DNA of 64,000 bases from Entomohabitans teleogrylli (GCF_001484765.1 NZ_KQ947379.1:117909-181908), one strand, 5' to 3'; shown: positions 29,770 to 38,609, numbered from the stretch's first letter. Notes: generated by a model not told the origin, from the letters alone. Numbers and translations: made by a program.

Positions 29770-29798
29770 TTCACCGGGCAGACTCTTACGCCTATAAT
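29770..29798 (+). promoter_or_regulatory. Sigma-70 promoter for the RseX-like RNA
   Basis: TTCACC (29770-29775), 17 nt spacer, perfect TATAAT (29793-29798). No start codon with a ribosome site follows before the terminator at 29864. Confidence 0.65.
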
Positions 29799-29804
29799 TT
29801 CCGC

Positions 29805-29895
29805 CGTTATTAGCCCGTTGTACTTATTACCCTTTTCTCTATCACATCCTTCATTGAGTGGTACGCCTGGTTTTTTAAAAGCCAGGCGCTTTTTT
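29805..29895 (+). ncRNA. rseX: RseX-type small RNA candidate
   Basis: Expected transcript from about 29805 to the U-run at 29895, about 91 nt, the size of E. coli RseX. It has a pyrimidine-rich unstructured middle (TTACCCTTTTCTCTATCAC), then a terminator hairpin CGCCTGG (29864-29870), 11 nt, CCAGGCG (29882-29888), and six T. Location between the yedR slot and a porin gene, and orientation, are those of rseX, an Hfq-dependent RNA that represses ompA and ompC. Assignment rests on promoter, terminator, length and synteny; the sequence was not aligned. The rest of 29.48-30.14 kb is AT-rich porin regulatory DNA. Confidence 0.65.
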
Positions 29896-30142
29896 AATCA
29901 TTAAGAAAAGAAATATTCTCACTGATTTATAAGACATCAAATATATTCATAATTGAAATTTTCAAAATCAAACCATAAAAATAACATATAGTTACATTCC
30001 GAATTATTTAGCAACAACTTGTTACGCCCTTCTTTTATATTCAGAATCCGATTTGCAAGCGGTCGCGTTTTTCATTTTTGTTCAAACTTCAGAACATTTT
30101 ACAAAACCGTCCATGTCGTAGTGACTATAAGGAAATAGCTTC

Positions 30143-31253
30143 ATGAAAAGAAAAGTACTGGCACTCGCGATTCCAGCGCTGTTAGCCGCTGGGGCTGCTA
30201 ACGCGGCAGAAATATACAACAAAAATAGCAACAAACTGGATTTATACGGTAAGGTTGATGCCCGTCATCAGTTTTCTGATGACGCAGGTGCAGATGGGGA
30301 TAAAACTTATGCCCGTCTGGGTTTTAAAGGCGAAACACAGATCTCCGACGAGCTGACCGGATTTGGCCGGTGGGAATACAACATGCAGGCCAACGGCGTT
30401 GAAACGGGCGGTCAGTCCTGGACACGTCTTGGTTTCGCTGGCTGAATACGGCTCCCTCGACTATGGCCGTAACTACGGCGTTCTGTATGACGTAGAAGCC
30501 TGGACGGATATGCTGCCGGTATTCGGTGGCGATACCTACACCAGCGCCGACAACTACATGGTTGGTCGCGCCAACGGCGTTCTGACCTACCGTAACACCG
30601 ATTTCTTCGGTCTGGTAGACGGCTGGAATTTTGCTCTGCAGTACCAGGGCAACAATGAAAGCGCGGGCAACGGTAACGAAGGCACTAACAACGGCCGTAA
30701 GAGCAGCAAAGCCAATGGCGACGGTTGGGGTATCTCCACCAGCTATGATTTCGGCATGGGGATTGCCGCCTCCGCAGCTTATGCTTCATCTGACCGCACC
30801 ACCGATCAAACTCGTACTGGCAATGCCAACCAGTACTTCGCCGGCGGCGACACCGCTGAAGCCTGGACCGTTGGCCTGAAGTATGATGACAATAACATCT
30901 ACCTGGCTACTATGTACGCTGAAACGCGTAACATGACGCCGTTTGGCTCTCTGGGCGGTATTGCTAATAAAACCCAGAACATTGAAATTGTTGCCCAGTA
31001 CCAGTTCGATTTCGGTCTGCGCCCGTCCCTGGCTTACCTGAAATCAAAAGGCAAAGATCTTGACGGAAACGGTTATAATAAAGATCTGGTAGAATATGTT
31101 GATATTGGCGCGTATTACTACTTCAATAAGAACATGTCCTTGTATGTTGATTACAAAATCAACCTGCTGGATGAAGATAAGAACAAAACCTACGAAACTC
31201 ACGGAATTTCTACCGACGATGTCGTAGGTATCGGCCTGGTATATCAGTTCTGA
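30143..31253 (+). pseudogene. OmpC/OmpF-family porin broken by a small deletion
   Basis: Starts as a normal porin: signal peptide [21 protein letters not shown], then [17 protein letters not shown]. After TRLGFAG the frame hits TGA at 30443-30445. The rest continues in another frame from [14 protein letters not shown] to the C-terminal GIGLVYQF, which ends in the required Phe. Compared with the intact porin at 31740 ([15 protein letters not shown]), about 11 nt coding for LKF are missing between two CTG-containing words. No other stops are seen, so the break is recent. E. coli K-12 yedS, at the same place, is also broken. Confidence 0.88.
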
Positions 31254-31268
31254 TTTCCTTTCCCCCAG

Positions 31269-31292
31269 GGCCCGCTCTCGCGGGCCTTTTTT
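31269..31292 (+). terminator. Intrinsic terminator of the broken porin gene
   Basis: GGCCCGC, TCTC loop, GCGGGCC, then six T. It is still perfect although the gene is disrupted. Confidence 0.9.
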
Positions 31293-31739
31293 ATCTCTGC
31301 CAGCAGCCCCTGTTTATCTCTCCTGAAAATCAGCTTAATTACCCCTTTCAAATGCTTTATGGCGCAATAGCTATTTGTGCCTGATGACATTACTCATTTA
31401 CCTGTAACACTCACACCTCATCTTAAATAAGAGATTTAAACCAGTTTCATTTTCCATATCGATGTTCATCCCTGGCCACCCGGGCAGTCGAACCAGCCTG
31501 TCTGGCTAAAATCGATTAATCCTTCTTATACATCAAGTTACAACATGTTGTTTTTTAAGATTAAATTCCGAAACATTTCGGAGAGAAATCCCAAAATGCA
31601 ACCCAGATAACAAAAAAATCATTTTCAGGTTGAATTAATTCGCAATTTTCAATAAAAAATGAGGCGCTGTAAGTAAATGTAATAAACAGTTACAGTGAAA
31701 ATAATTGCGTAAGCAATCAAAAACAATAAGGACATAACA
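31293..31739 (+). promoter_or_regulatory. Long AT-rich leader of the intact porin
   Basis: 447 nt with no gene. It contains several GAAACA/GTTACA-like words (for example 31534-31541 and 31569-31575), the kind of half-sites bound by OmpR upstream of ompC and ompF, and AAGGAC just before the start codon. OmpR control is inference. Confidence 0.4.
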
Positions 31740-32801
31740 ATGAAGATTAAGTTGATAGCAGTGGCAGTAACGTCCATGTTGGCTGCAACCGTGGCAAATG
31801 CGGCAGAAGTATACAACAAAGACGGTAACAAACTTGACATGTATGGCCGCGTTAAAGCCATGCATTACTTCTCTGACAACAAAGGTGTTGATGGCGATCA
31901 GACCTATGTTCGTCTGGGCTTTAAAGGCGAAACCCAGATCGCTGACCAGCTGGTTGGCTATGGCCGCTGGGAATACCAGTTCCAGGGTAACCGCGTTGAA
32001 GGCGATACCTCCGGCGACAAAACGCGTCTGGCTTATGCTGGTCTGAAGTTTGGTGAGTACGGTTCTCTCGACTATGGCCGTAACTTCGGTGTTAACTATG
32101 ACATTGGCGCCTGGACCGATATGCTGCCTGAGTTCGGTAACGACACCACGACTCAGACTGATATCTTTATGACTGGCCGTACCACTGGCGTGGCAACCTA
32201 CCGTAACAACGATTTCTTCGGTCTGGTTGACGGCCTGAACTTCGCGCTGCAGTACCAGGGCAGAGAAGAAGGTAACCGTACCGTAGCTAAACAGCACGGT
32301 GACGGCTGGGGTATGTCTTCTTCCTACACCTACGAAGGTTTTGCAGTAGGTGCGTCCTATGCGAAATCTGACCGTACTGATGCTCAGGTTGTTTCCTCCG
32401 CTCGTGGCGAAAACGCTGAAATCTGGAACGTGGGTCTGAAATACGACGACAACAACGTCTATCTGGCCGCGCTGTATGCTGAAACCCGCAACATGACTAC
32501 CTATGGCAGCAGCATCGCCAACAAAGCTCAGAACTTTGAAGTCGTTGCTCAGTATCAGTTCGATTTTGGTCTGCGTCCGTCCATCGCTTATCTGCAGTCT
32601 AAAGGTAAAGACCTGAACGGCGGCTGGGGTGACGAAGATCTGATGAAATACATCGATATCGGCGCAACCTACTACTTCAACAAAAACATGTCTGCATTTG
32701 TTGACTATAAAATCAACCAGCTGGACAGCAACCGCTTCACCAGAGCACACGGTCTGAACACCGACGACGTTGTTGCGCTGGGCCTGATGTATCAGTTCTA
32801 A
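31740..32801 (+). CDS. OmpC/OmpF-family general porin
   Basis: 353 residues. Trimeric 16-strand outer-membrane beta barrel for small hydrophilic solutes. Signal peptide [21 protein letters not shown], mature start [17 protein letters not shown], constriction loop L3 around [12 protein letters not shown], and terminal Phe (LGLMYQF). Codons are those of very highly expressed genes (GGT, AAC, TTC, CTG, CGT), in contrast to neighbours, so it is likely a major porin. It is a paralogue of the broken copy just upstream. Whether it is the orthologue of OmpC, OmpF, OmpN or OmpS1 cannot be settled by eye. Confidence 0.92.
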   Translation: MKIKLIAVAVTSMLAATVANAAEVYNKDGNKLDMYGRVKAMHYFSDNKGVDGDQTYVRLGFKGETQIADQLVGYGRWEYQFQGNRVEGDTSGDKTRLAYAGLKFGEYGSLDYGRNFGVNYDIGAWTDMLPEFGNDTTTQTDIFMTGRTTGVATYRNNDFFGLVDGLNFALQYQGREEGNRTVAKQHGDGWGMSSSYTYEGFAVGASYAKSDRTDAQVVSSARGENAEIWNVGLKYDDNNVYLAALYAETRNMTTYGSSIANKAQNFEVVAQYQFDFGLRPSIAYLQSKGKDLNGGWGDEDLMKYIDIGATYYFNKNMSAFVDYKINQLDSNRFTRAHGLNTDDVVALGLMYQF

Positions 32802-32827
32802 GTCAACTGTTGTTGATAACACTCTCG

Positions 32828-32852
32828 GGCCGCAGTTTACTGCGGCCTTTTT
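32828..32852 (+). terminator. Intrinsic terminator of the porin
   Basis: GGCCGCAG, TTTA loop, CTGCGGCC, then five T, 26 nt after the stop. Confidence 0.93.
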
Positions 32853-33013
32853 CGTTTCAGTAAAATGTGACGAACATCCACCGTGCCCACGCGTCGTTCC
32901 CTGAGGCAGATTCAGAAAGATTCTTATTGACTAAAAAGGATGCATTCAGCCCGACAGGCTGGCATGAGTGTGATACGGGTCGTAGACGTAAAGCGTGGTA
33001 AGTGTTTGAATAC

Positions 33014-33103
33014 TGGCGGAGAGAGGGGGATTTGAACCCCCGGTGGAGTTGCCCCCACTCCGGTTTTCGAGACCGGTCCGTTCAGCCACTCCGGCATCTC
33101 TCC
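33014..33103 (-). tRNA. serU: tRNA-Ser (CGA)
   Basis: 90 nt on the minus strand including the encoded CCA. Acceptor GGAGAGA pairs with TCTCTCC; the anticodon arm reads CCGGTCTCGAAAACCGG, giving CGA; long variable arm as expected for serine. It is nearly identical to E. coli serU and sits in the same place beside mtfA. Confidence 0.97.
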
Positions 33104-33198
33104 GTGCTGATGGTTGCCATCATGCCAGGGAATTTGGCATTTTAACAGACCTGAGTTCATCAATTTCGTTCAAGTGACGACTTTACGAGCAGCTGAAA

Positions 33199-33984
33199 AT
33201 GATTAAGTGGCCCTGGAAAACGAATGATATTGCCGACGCAGCACCTTATCCCTGGGATCAGGCGCTGGCGATGCCAATTCTTGCTTCGCTGAATAGCGGC
33301 GAACAAGAACGACTGATTCGTATGGCCGGGAAATTTCTGCAACAGAAGCGTCTGGTCCCTCTGCAGGGCTTTGAACTGGATGAACTGAAGTCTGCCCGTA
33401 TCGCCCTGCTCTTTTGCCTTCCGGTGCTGGAACTGGGATTTGAGTGGCTGGACGGCTTCCATGAAGTCATGATCTACCCCACTCCCTTTGTGGTGGACGA
33501 CGAATGGGAAGATGATATCGGTCTGGTACATAATCAGCGAGTGGTGCAGTCCGGGCAAAGCTGGCAACAGGGGCCGATTATTCTCAACTGGCTGGACATT
33601 CAGGACTCATTCGACGCCTCCGGATTCAATCTGATTATCCATGAGGTAGCCCATAAGCTGGACATGCGTAACGGCGATCGCGCCAGCGGCATTCCATTTA
33701 TTCCACTGCGCGAAGTTGCCGGCTGGGAGCACGATCTCCATGCCGCGATGGAAAATATTCAGGATGAGATTGATCTGGTCGGAGAGAGTACAGCCAGTAT
33801 TGATGCCTATGCTGCCACCGATCCAGCCGAGTGCTTCGCGGTGCTTTCCGAGTATTTCTTTAGCGCGCCGGAGTTGTTCGCGCCCCGTTTCCCTTCACTG
33901 TGGCAACGGTTCTGTCATTTTTACCAGCAGGACCCGTTACAGCGGCTTACCGATCAGAGTCCGGGGAGCGAAACGCTACATTAA
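33199..33984 (+). CDS. mtfA: MtfA, Mlc titration factor / zinc peptidase
   Basis: 261 residues. MtfA binds the glucose repressor Mlc, removing it from ptsG control, and is a zinc-dependent peptidase. HEVAH at residues 148-152 and the third ligand E211 ([15 protein letters not shown]) are in place. N-terminus MIKWPWK is typical. Divergent from serU. Confidence 0.95.
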   Translation: MIKWPWKTNDIADAAPYPWDQALAMPILASLNSGEQERLIRMAGKFLQQKRLVPLQGFELDELKSARIALLFCLPVLELGFEWLDGFHEVMIYPTPFVVDDEWEDDIGLVHNQRVVQSGQSWQQGPIILNWLDIQDSFDASGFNLIIHEVAHKLDMRNGDRASGIPFIPLREVAGWEHDLHAAMENIQDEIDLVGESTASIDAYAATDPAECFAVLSEYFFSAPELFAPRFPSLWQRFCHFYQQDPLQRLTDQSPGSETLH

Positions 33985-34037
33985 TCACTGCGAATGATGG
34001 ATATTCAGTCAACTGAATCAATATGTTAGATTTCGAG

Positions 34038-34066
34038 TTGACAGTCAGTAACGGCCCGATTATTAT
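34038..34066 (+). promoter_or_regulatory. Promoter of the first tRNA-Asn
   Basis: TTGACA, 17 nt, TATTAT, with a GC-rich discriminator after it, as expected for a stringently controlled tRNA promoter. Confidence 0.85.
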
Positions 34067-34084
34067 GCCGGGCATTCAAGCGAT

Positions 34085-34160
34085 TCCTCTGTAGTTCAGT
34101 CGGTAGAACGGCGGACTGTTAATCCGTATGTCACTGGTTCGAGTCCAGTCAGAGGAGCCA
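34085..34160 (+). tRNA. tRNA-Asn (GTT), island insertion site
   Basis: 76 nt with encoded CCA; anticodon GTT in CGGACTGTTAATCCG. Same sequence as the copies at 47590 and 56580. Its last 16 nt plus 4 downstream are repeated at 45218-45237, so this gene is the attachment site of the 11 kb island and was restored on insertion. Confidence 0.98.
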
Positions 34161-34164
34161 AATT
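34145..34164 (+). repeat. attL of the island
   Basis: CCAGTCAGAGGAGCCAAATT, the 3' end of tRNA-Asn plus four bases; a perfect copy lies at 45218-45237. The bases immediately outside the repeat differ (T versus C before it, C versus T after it), which sets the core at exactly 20 bp. Confidence 0.9.
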
Positions 34165-34308
34165 CCGATTCTTACGCTATCTTATTAGTCCTTATTTGAT
34201 ATTGATTCAATAAGTTAGCGTGAAAATCTTTCCAGATGTGTATTCAGTTTTCCCTCCGCATCCGGTTAATTTGGGGTCAGGTTGGTTCGATTCTGGAGTG
34301 ACCCCCAA

Positions 34309-35571
34309 ATGTCTTTAAACGATTCAAAAATCCGTAACTTAAAACCCTCTTCAAAACCCATAAAACTGTCTGATTCGCACGGTCTGTATCTGCTGGTCAA
34401 TCCGGGCGGTTCGCGTATCTGGTATCTCAAGTATCGCTTCAGTGGTAAAGAGTCCCGCGTCAGTCTGGGCGCATATCCTCTGGTTTCACTTGCTGAAGCA
34501 AGACAACGACGTGACGATATCCGTAAGCTACTGACGCAGAATATTAACCCCGCCCACCAGCGCATGTCTGATAAAGCCGCAGCGTCACCGGAAAAGTATT
34601 TTAAAGCCGTGGCGCTTGCATGGCACAAAACCAACAAAAAATGGTCGCCTGATTATGCCGCGCGTATCCTCGCCAGCATGGAAAATCATATCTTTCCGGC
34701 GATTGGTCATCTGCCTGTCACTACGCTGAAAACGCAGAATTTCACTGCGTTACTGCGGGTTATTGAGGATAAAGGTTTTCTGGAAGTCGCGTCCCGAACC
34801 CGGCAGCAACTCTGCAACATCATGCGTTACGCCGTACAGCAGGGATTCACCGAAAACAACCCGGCACAGCATCTGGAAGGCGTCACTGCGCCGCCGGTTA
34901 AAAATCACTATCCCGCCCTGCCGCTGGAGCGGTTGCCCGAATTGTTTGAGCGCATTGGCGACTATCAGCAGGGACGGCAGCTTACGAGGCTGGCGGTGGT
35001 GTTGACTCTCCACCTGTTTATCCGTTCCAGCGAGCTGCGCTTTGCCCGCTGGGGTGAGATAGATTTCAGAAACAAAATCTGGACCATCCCCGCCACAAGG
35101 GAAGCGATTGAGAAAGTCCGTTTCTCTGGCCGTGGCGCAAAAATGCGTACTCCACATATAGTGCCGCTTTCTCGTCAGGCTATCGCCATTCTGAAGCAGA
35201 TAAAGGAAATCTCCGGCCATCTGGAACTGGTGTTCCCCGGCGACCATAACCCGTATAAGCCGATGAGCGAAAACACTGTCAACCGGGCGTTGCGTCTTAT
35301 GGGCTATGATACCAAAACTGATGTCTGTGGGCATGGATTCCGGACAATGGCGTGTAGCGCATTAGTGGAAACTGAACTCTGGTCACGGGATACCGTGGAG
35401 CGGCAGATGAGTCATCAGGAGCGCAACAGCGTTCGGGCGGCGTATATCCACCGGGCTGAACATCTCGACGCCCGTACAGCCATGATGCAGTGGTGGTCGG
35501 ATTATCTGGATGTAAGTCGCGAGGGGTACGTTGCGCCGTATATTTATGCGCGGCGGCATAAGGCGGCCTGA
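34309..35571 (+). CDS. P4-type tyrosine integrase
   Basis: 420 residues from MSLNDSKIRNLKPSSKPIKL. DUF4102 arm-type domain at the N-terminus (LSDSHGLYLLVNPGGSRIWYLKYRF, GKESRVSLGAYPLVSLAEAR), core-binding domain about 100-190, catalytic domain with FIRSSELRFARW (first Arg), HGFRTMACS (H-x-x-R) and a late Tyr in VRAAYIHRAEHL. Integrates into tRNA 3' ends, consistent with the tRNA-Asn 149 nt upstream. An earlier start at 34282 is possible but less conserved. Confidence 0.95.
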   Translation: MSLNDSKIRNLKPSSKPIKLSDSHGLYLLVNPGGSRIWYLKYRFSGKESRVSLGAYPLVSLAEARQRRDDIRKLLTQNINPAHQRMSDKAAASPEKYFKAVALAWHKTNKKWSPDYAARILASMENHIFPAIGHLPVTTLKTQNFTALLRVIEDKGFLEVASRTRQQLCNIMRYAVQQGFTENNPAQHLEGVTAPPVKNHYPALPLERLPELFERIGDYQQGRQLTRLAVVLTLHLFIRSSELRFARWGEIDFRNKIWTIPATREAIEKVRFSGRGAKMRTPHIVPLSRQAIAILKQIKEISGHLELVFPGDHNPYKPMSENTVNRALRLMGYDTKTDVCGHGFRTMACSALVETELWSRDTVERQMSHQERNSVRAAYIHRAEHLDARTAMMQWWSDYLDVSREGYVAPYIYARRHKAA

Positions 35572-35600
35572 GACAGTGGCTATATAATTTGTTAAAAATG

Positions 35601-35637
35601 AAAAAGCAGATCCTGATTGAATCCGGATCTGCTTTTT
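35601..35637 (+). terminator. Intrinsic terminator of the integrase gene
   Basis: AAAAAGCAGATCC (35601-35613), 11 nt, GGATCTGCTTTTT (35625-35637): a 13 bp stem ending in five T. Confidence 0.92.
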
Positions 35638-35948
35638 ACATTAGGCAATCGCTGCCAGACAATCTGCACCAGAAACGCCATAACTGCACCAGTTCAGTAC
35701 CACCGCTTACCTGCGCCAGTCTGCCGTCGCCTGTTTGTGTCAGGACTGCGCCAGATCTTATCGAATAAACATCAAACTGCGCCAGTGTTACGGCCCTTTC
35801 AGCCCTTTGGCCTTTTCCGGTCTGGCGCTGTTACCCTTAGCCGCCCTTTACCCTTTCCGGCCTTTTTCCTTTGCTGGCGCAATCGCCAGAAAAATCGTCA
35901 AGCTGCACCAGAAGCCTGCCAATAGGTCATACCGTTCAGAAGCATCGT

Positions 35949-36258
35949 TATTGAGAGGAAACCGTACAAAAAATTTCTACGTAGAAATTTCTTCGGTGGA
36001 TAACGATGAATAAAGGGTATTTTATAATGTGATGGCTATCAAAAATCGATCATCCAAAAATAATTCATTGATTTATAATGAATAACCATGAATTTAATAG
36101 TCGATGATTATTGTTTTTATCAGTATTGATAGGAAAGTATACAAAAAATTTTGGCCCCAAAATTTTTTGTACGAAAACCGATGAATAACGCGAAATTAAT
36201 AGGAAACCATCCAAAATTATTTGGGGCAAATAATTTTGCCCGAAAACCGATGGATAAC
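35949..36258 (+). repeat. Three hairpin cassettes with conserved shoulders and diverged stems
   Basis: Each unit has a left shoulder of about 22 nt (35949-35970, 36124-36145, 36194-36215; core TATTGATAGGAAA), a palindrome, and a right shoulder ending in CCGATGRATAAC. The palindromes differ in sequence: 20 bp AAATTTCTAC/GTAGAAATTT (35971-35990); 15 bp arms with 2 nt loop (36140-36154, 36157-36171); 12 bp arms with 3 nt loop (36212-36223, 36227-36238). A smaller hairpin, ATTCATT/AATGAAT, lies at 36063-36083. No coding sense. They abut the 3' end of the recombinase gene. Confidence 0.75.
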
Positions 36259-36282
36259 TCGATCTTTTCAAAGCAACGGCTA

Positions 36283-37167
36283 TCAATCAGTATCCTTTCT
36301 TCCGTAAACCTGCGCCACATACCGCCCGCGCCCGTCGCCGTGCCCCAAATCCATCGCCGTCATTGCCAGCGCTTCCTTCTCACAAAATCCCTGCGCCAGA
36401 TAATGACGGATCGCATCCTGTGCCCAGGCATAGCGCAACGAGTGCGGGGAATACGCGCCCGTTAAGCCGAGACGTGCCGCCTGACTGTGCCAGTATTTCA
36501 TCGCGGTTTTCAGATCCGGCTTATCTATCAGCCTGCCGTGACGATCTTCTGCCACCGCCAGCGCATTATCCAGCACTTTTTTAACTACGCCAGCATCAAG
36601 AATAATCGTCTCGCGGGGCCGTCCGCCTTTAGTGCCGAACACCACGGTTAACCGGAACTCACCGCGTTCCAGCGATTGCTTCCACGTTCTTAATGACTGC
36701 GCACTTTGTACCGCCTCCTGCGAACGCAGGCCCATCAGCCTTGAAAGTTCCAGTGCTGCCGCCATCCCCGGATCTTTTACACGGGCGGTTTCCAGCACAT
36801 GGCGGTAATGCTCCGGCGTGATGGCCTGCTTCGTACCGTTACGGGATACGCCAGACAGGCCCAGCGAGCGGTTATTCAGCCGCTCACTCTGCGCCAGCCT
36901 GTCACGCCCGGCCTGTTTCAGAATGCAGCGCACCGCCGCCATCTCATTTTGCAGGGAACGCTTTGTGATACCCTGCGCCAGCCGTTCACGGACATAGCCC
37001 TCAATATGCCGCGCCTTAAGCTGCTCCACCCGGCGGATCTGCACATTCTGCGCCAGTACCAGACGTTCACAAAACCGCTGCGCCAGCTTAATGCGGTCGT
37101 GAACGGTTTTATGGCTGCCTCCCGCCTGCTGCGCCAGCCGCTTCATTTCCTGCTCCAGTATTCCCAT
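36283..37167 (-). CDS. Second tyrosine recombinase (integrase-domain protein)
   Basis: 294 residues from MGILEQEMKRLAQQAGGSHK, with AGGGG 6 nt before the ATG; a GTG start at 37239 would add 24 residues. Helical N-terminal SAM-like part, then a catalytic domain with MGLRSQEAVQ (Arg I), a Lys in GTKGGRPRE, HSLRYAWAQ (H-x-x-R), LGHGDGRGRYVAQVYGR (His and Tyr). All catalytic residues seem present. It lacks the P4 arm-binding domain and is not a paralogue of the island integrase. Leu-Ala-Gln occurs six times, always encoded by the 9-mer CTGGCGCAG. Role may be excision, inversion or dimer resolution; not known. Confidence 0.8.
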   Translation of the reverse strand: MGILEQEMKRLAQQAGGSHKTVHDRIKLAQRFCERLVLAQNVQIRRVEQLKARHIEGYVRERLAQGITKRSLQNEMAAVRCILKQAGRDRLAQSERLNNRSLGLSGVSRNGTKQAITPEHYRHVLETARVKDPGMAAALELSRLMGLRSQEAVQSAQSLRTWKQSLERGEFRLTVVFGTKGGRPRETIILDAGVVKKVLDNALAVAEDRHGRLIDKPDLKTAMKYWHSQAARLGLTGAYSPHSLRYAWAQDAIRHYLAQGFCEKEALAMTAMDLGHGDGRGRYVAQVYGRKDTD

Positions 37168-38018
37168 GCATTCCCCTTTCATGATTGCCGCAAACTCATC
37201 TCCAAAAAACCAACACTGATACAGCTCTCCCCGGCGCACAGGCCGATAGCCCCTGTTTTTTTGTCGGGGCTGCGAACGATACCTGAGCGCCGGGGCGGCA
37301 GCTGTTGAGGTGTGGTGGGGCTTCGGTTGTGCTCTCAGAGCAGCCGCCCGCTTGCGCGGGTCATCCCCCGGATCGTCCAGATCCGCCTCGGTATCGGTTC
37401 ATGTTCTCCTTATGGGTAAATGGCCTGAAAAGGCGGTGTCAGAATCCAGCCGTGAGCTGGCGCAGTTGAGTTTTCTGGTGCAGGTCGAAAGGGCTTGCGT
37501 GCGTCACTTTCCCGCTTTACGCGGTTAAAGTGACGCACGGGTCTGGTGCAGCATCTTAAAATTTATCGTTAGTGCAGTTTTACGGTCACGCGGCAGCAAA
37601 TGCCTTGCGGCAAATGCAGGCCGCAGCCCGTAAGGTAAAAGGCGCTGAGTGTGTCAGCAGATACAGGTTAGCCAGGAGAATTCCGGCGCGGTGCAAATTC
37701 AGACCAGCAGGCTGGCGCAGTAAAAGGACGTATCGTGTCAAAACTTGGGCCTCCGCCGCGATAATCTGCGACCCGGTGTTTGCAGAGGTCTGCACCGGTA
37801 AACGGACCAACCGTCCTGATAACAGGCACTTCTTTCAGGTTGTGAAGCGTTGGGCGCTGTCAACGACAGCATAGGGCGAGGGGGAGACTATGCCAGTGCC
37901 GCTGGCGCGGAAAGAAGAAACTGTTTTTACCTGCAACAGGATTTTTTAATCACTTGTCGTTATAAAAAATGAGGGCGCTATACGTGACAGCGCCCTCGTT
38001 CAGGTTACATAAAAAGCA
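37168..38018. other. Gene-poor region with a nested 40 nt hairpin
   Basis: No convincing gene. Perfect 12 bp inverted repeat GTGCGTCACTTT (37499-37510) / AAAGTGACGCAC (37527-37538) encloses a second stem CCGC/GCGG (37512-37515, 37521-37524). It sits among the CTGGYGCAG copies at 37475 and 37543, next to where that motif changes strand (about 37.14-37.46 kb). The region looks like a control or origin-like locus rather than coding DNA; short ORFs here (for example 37572-37874) have no ribosome sites. Confidence 0.55.
37795..37960 (+). repeat. Diverged non-coding repeat, copy 1
   Basis: Shares with 38765-38900 an ordered set of words: CCGGTAAA, ACNTCTTTCAGGT..TGAAGC (copy 2: GCTTC/GAAGC hairpin), and later AAACTGTTTTT followed by GCAACAGGATT/GGTTCAAAGGATT. 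Spacing is similar, coding potential nil. Copy 1 lies downstream of the toxin gene (which points leftwards), copy 2 upstream of the antitoxin. Confidence 0.45.
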
Positions 38019-38351
38019 TCAGCTCAGAATAGCTTCCAGTCGGGCCAGCACTTCATTCACGACAGCGTCGGGTATACGTTCCAGTCGCTTACCATTTCGG
38101 GCGCCCATATCAATGGTTCTGGGCTGGTCGCAGCGGATCACACCCGTTGTTTTGGTTCCCGCCCCCTCCAGTGAGACGGTAAACCCGGCTGCGCGGGCGA
38201 AGTTTCCACCGCTGGTGACGGGAACAACAACGGGTAGGCGGGTCAGCTTGTTAAACGCTGCCTTCGATACGATAAGCACCGGACGTTTTCCGCTTTGCTC
38301 GTGGCCGGCAATCGGATCCAGTGAAACGAGCCAGATTTCCCCTCTGTCCAT
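38019..38351 (-). CDS. ChpB/MazF-family (PemK-like) toxin
   Basis: 110 residues. CcdB/MazF fold ribonuclease that cleaves mRNA at short sites. Hallmarks: MDRGEIWLVSLDPIAGHEQS (start), KRPVLIVSKAAFN, VPVTSGGNFARAAGF and TGVIRCDQPRTIDM. Closest in feel to E. coli ChpB (DPASGHEQQG; TQGGNFARYAGF). It starts directly after the antitoxin stop with no gap. Confidence 0.9.
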   Translation of the reverse strand: MDRGEIWLVSLDPIAGHEQSGKRPVLIVSKAAFNKLTRLPVVVPVTSGGNFARAAGFTVSLEGAGTKTTGVIRCDQPRTIDMGARNGKRLERIPDAVVNEVLARLEAILS

Positions 38352-38609
38352 TTACAGGATCTCCTTGCCCACCGCAGGCGCATCAATCCATCCCCGATCC
38401 TCTTCACTCATTTCGGCGTGCGGATCGCACTGCGCCAGCAGCTCCTCAAGCGAATAGCGGGGCCGTTTCTGGGGTTCAATAATCAGGCAGCCATTATCAA
38501 TGGTCATACCCACTTCGCTGTCCGTCGACAGCTCCAGCGTTTTCAGCACGGCGGGAGGAACCGCCAGCATGATGGATCCGCCGACCTTTTTCAGGCGAGT
38601 TGTATACAT
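38352..38609 (-). CDS. ChpS/MazE-family antitoxin
   Basis: 85 residues from MYTTRLKKVGGSIMLAVPPA, with GGAGGT ahead of the ATG; the long upstream extension is not coding. SpoVT/AbrB-type beta DNA-binding N-terminus, and a C-terminal toxin-binding tail RPRYSLEELLAQCDPHAEMS that closely resembles ChpS. Binds and neutralises the toxin and represses the pair's promoter (family knowledge). It carries one copy of the 9-mer (38430). Confidence 0.9.
   Translation of the reverse strand: MYTTRLKKVGGSIMLAVPPAVLKTLELSTDSEVGMTIDNGCLIIEPQKRPRYSLEELLAQCDPHAEMSEEDRGWIDAPAVGKEIL

Larger units (their letters stand above)
35664..37720. repeat. Dispersed 9-mer CTGGYGCAG with a strand switch
   Basis: Sixteen exact copies in 2.06 kb. 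In the form CTGCRCCAG on the plus strand: 35664, 35684, 35711, 35746, 35777, 35903, 36391, 36889, 36973, 37048, 37078, 37129. In the form CTGGYGCAG on the plus strand: 37457, 37475, 37543, 37712. Six lie in non-coding DNA before the recombinase gene, six inside it (where they read Leu-Ala-Gln), four beyond its start. Every copy left of ~37.14 kb has one orientation and every copy from 37.46 to 37.72 kb the other. One further CTGCRCCAG is at 38430. Confidence 0.8.

Noticed and set aside
31635..32822. 395-codon frame antisense to the intact porin
   Set aside because: Porin codon bias explains the lack of stops; no start signal.
35640..36260. CRISPR array
   Set aside because: Repeats are either 9-mers at irregular spacing or hairpin units without constant repeat/unique spacer pattern; no cas genes.
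37572..37874. 100-codon frame in the island control region
   Set aside because: Overlaps the 9-mer and the non-coding repeat, basic nonsense composition, no ribosome site.
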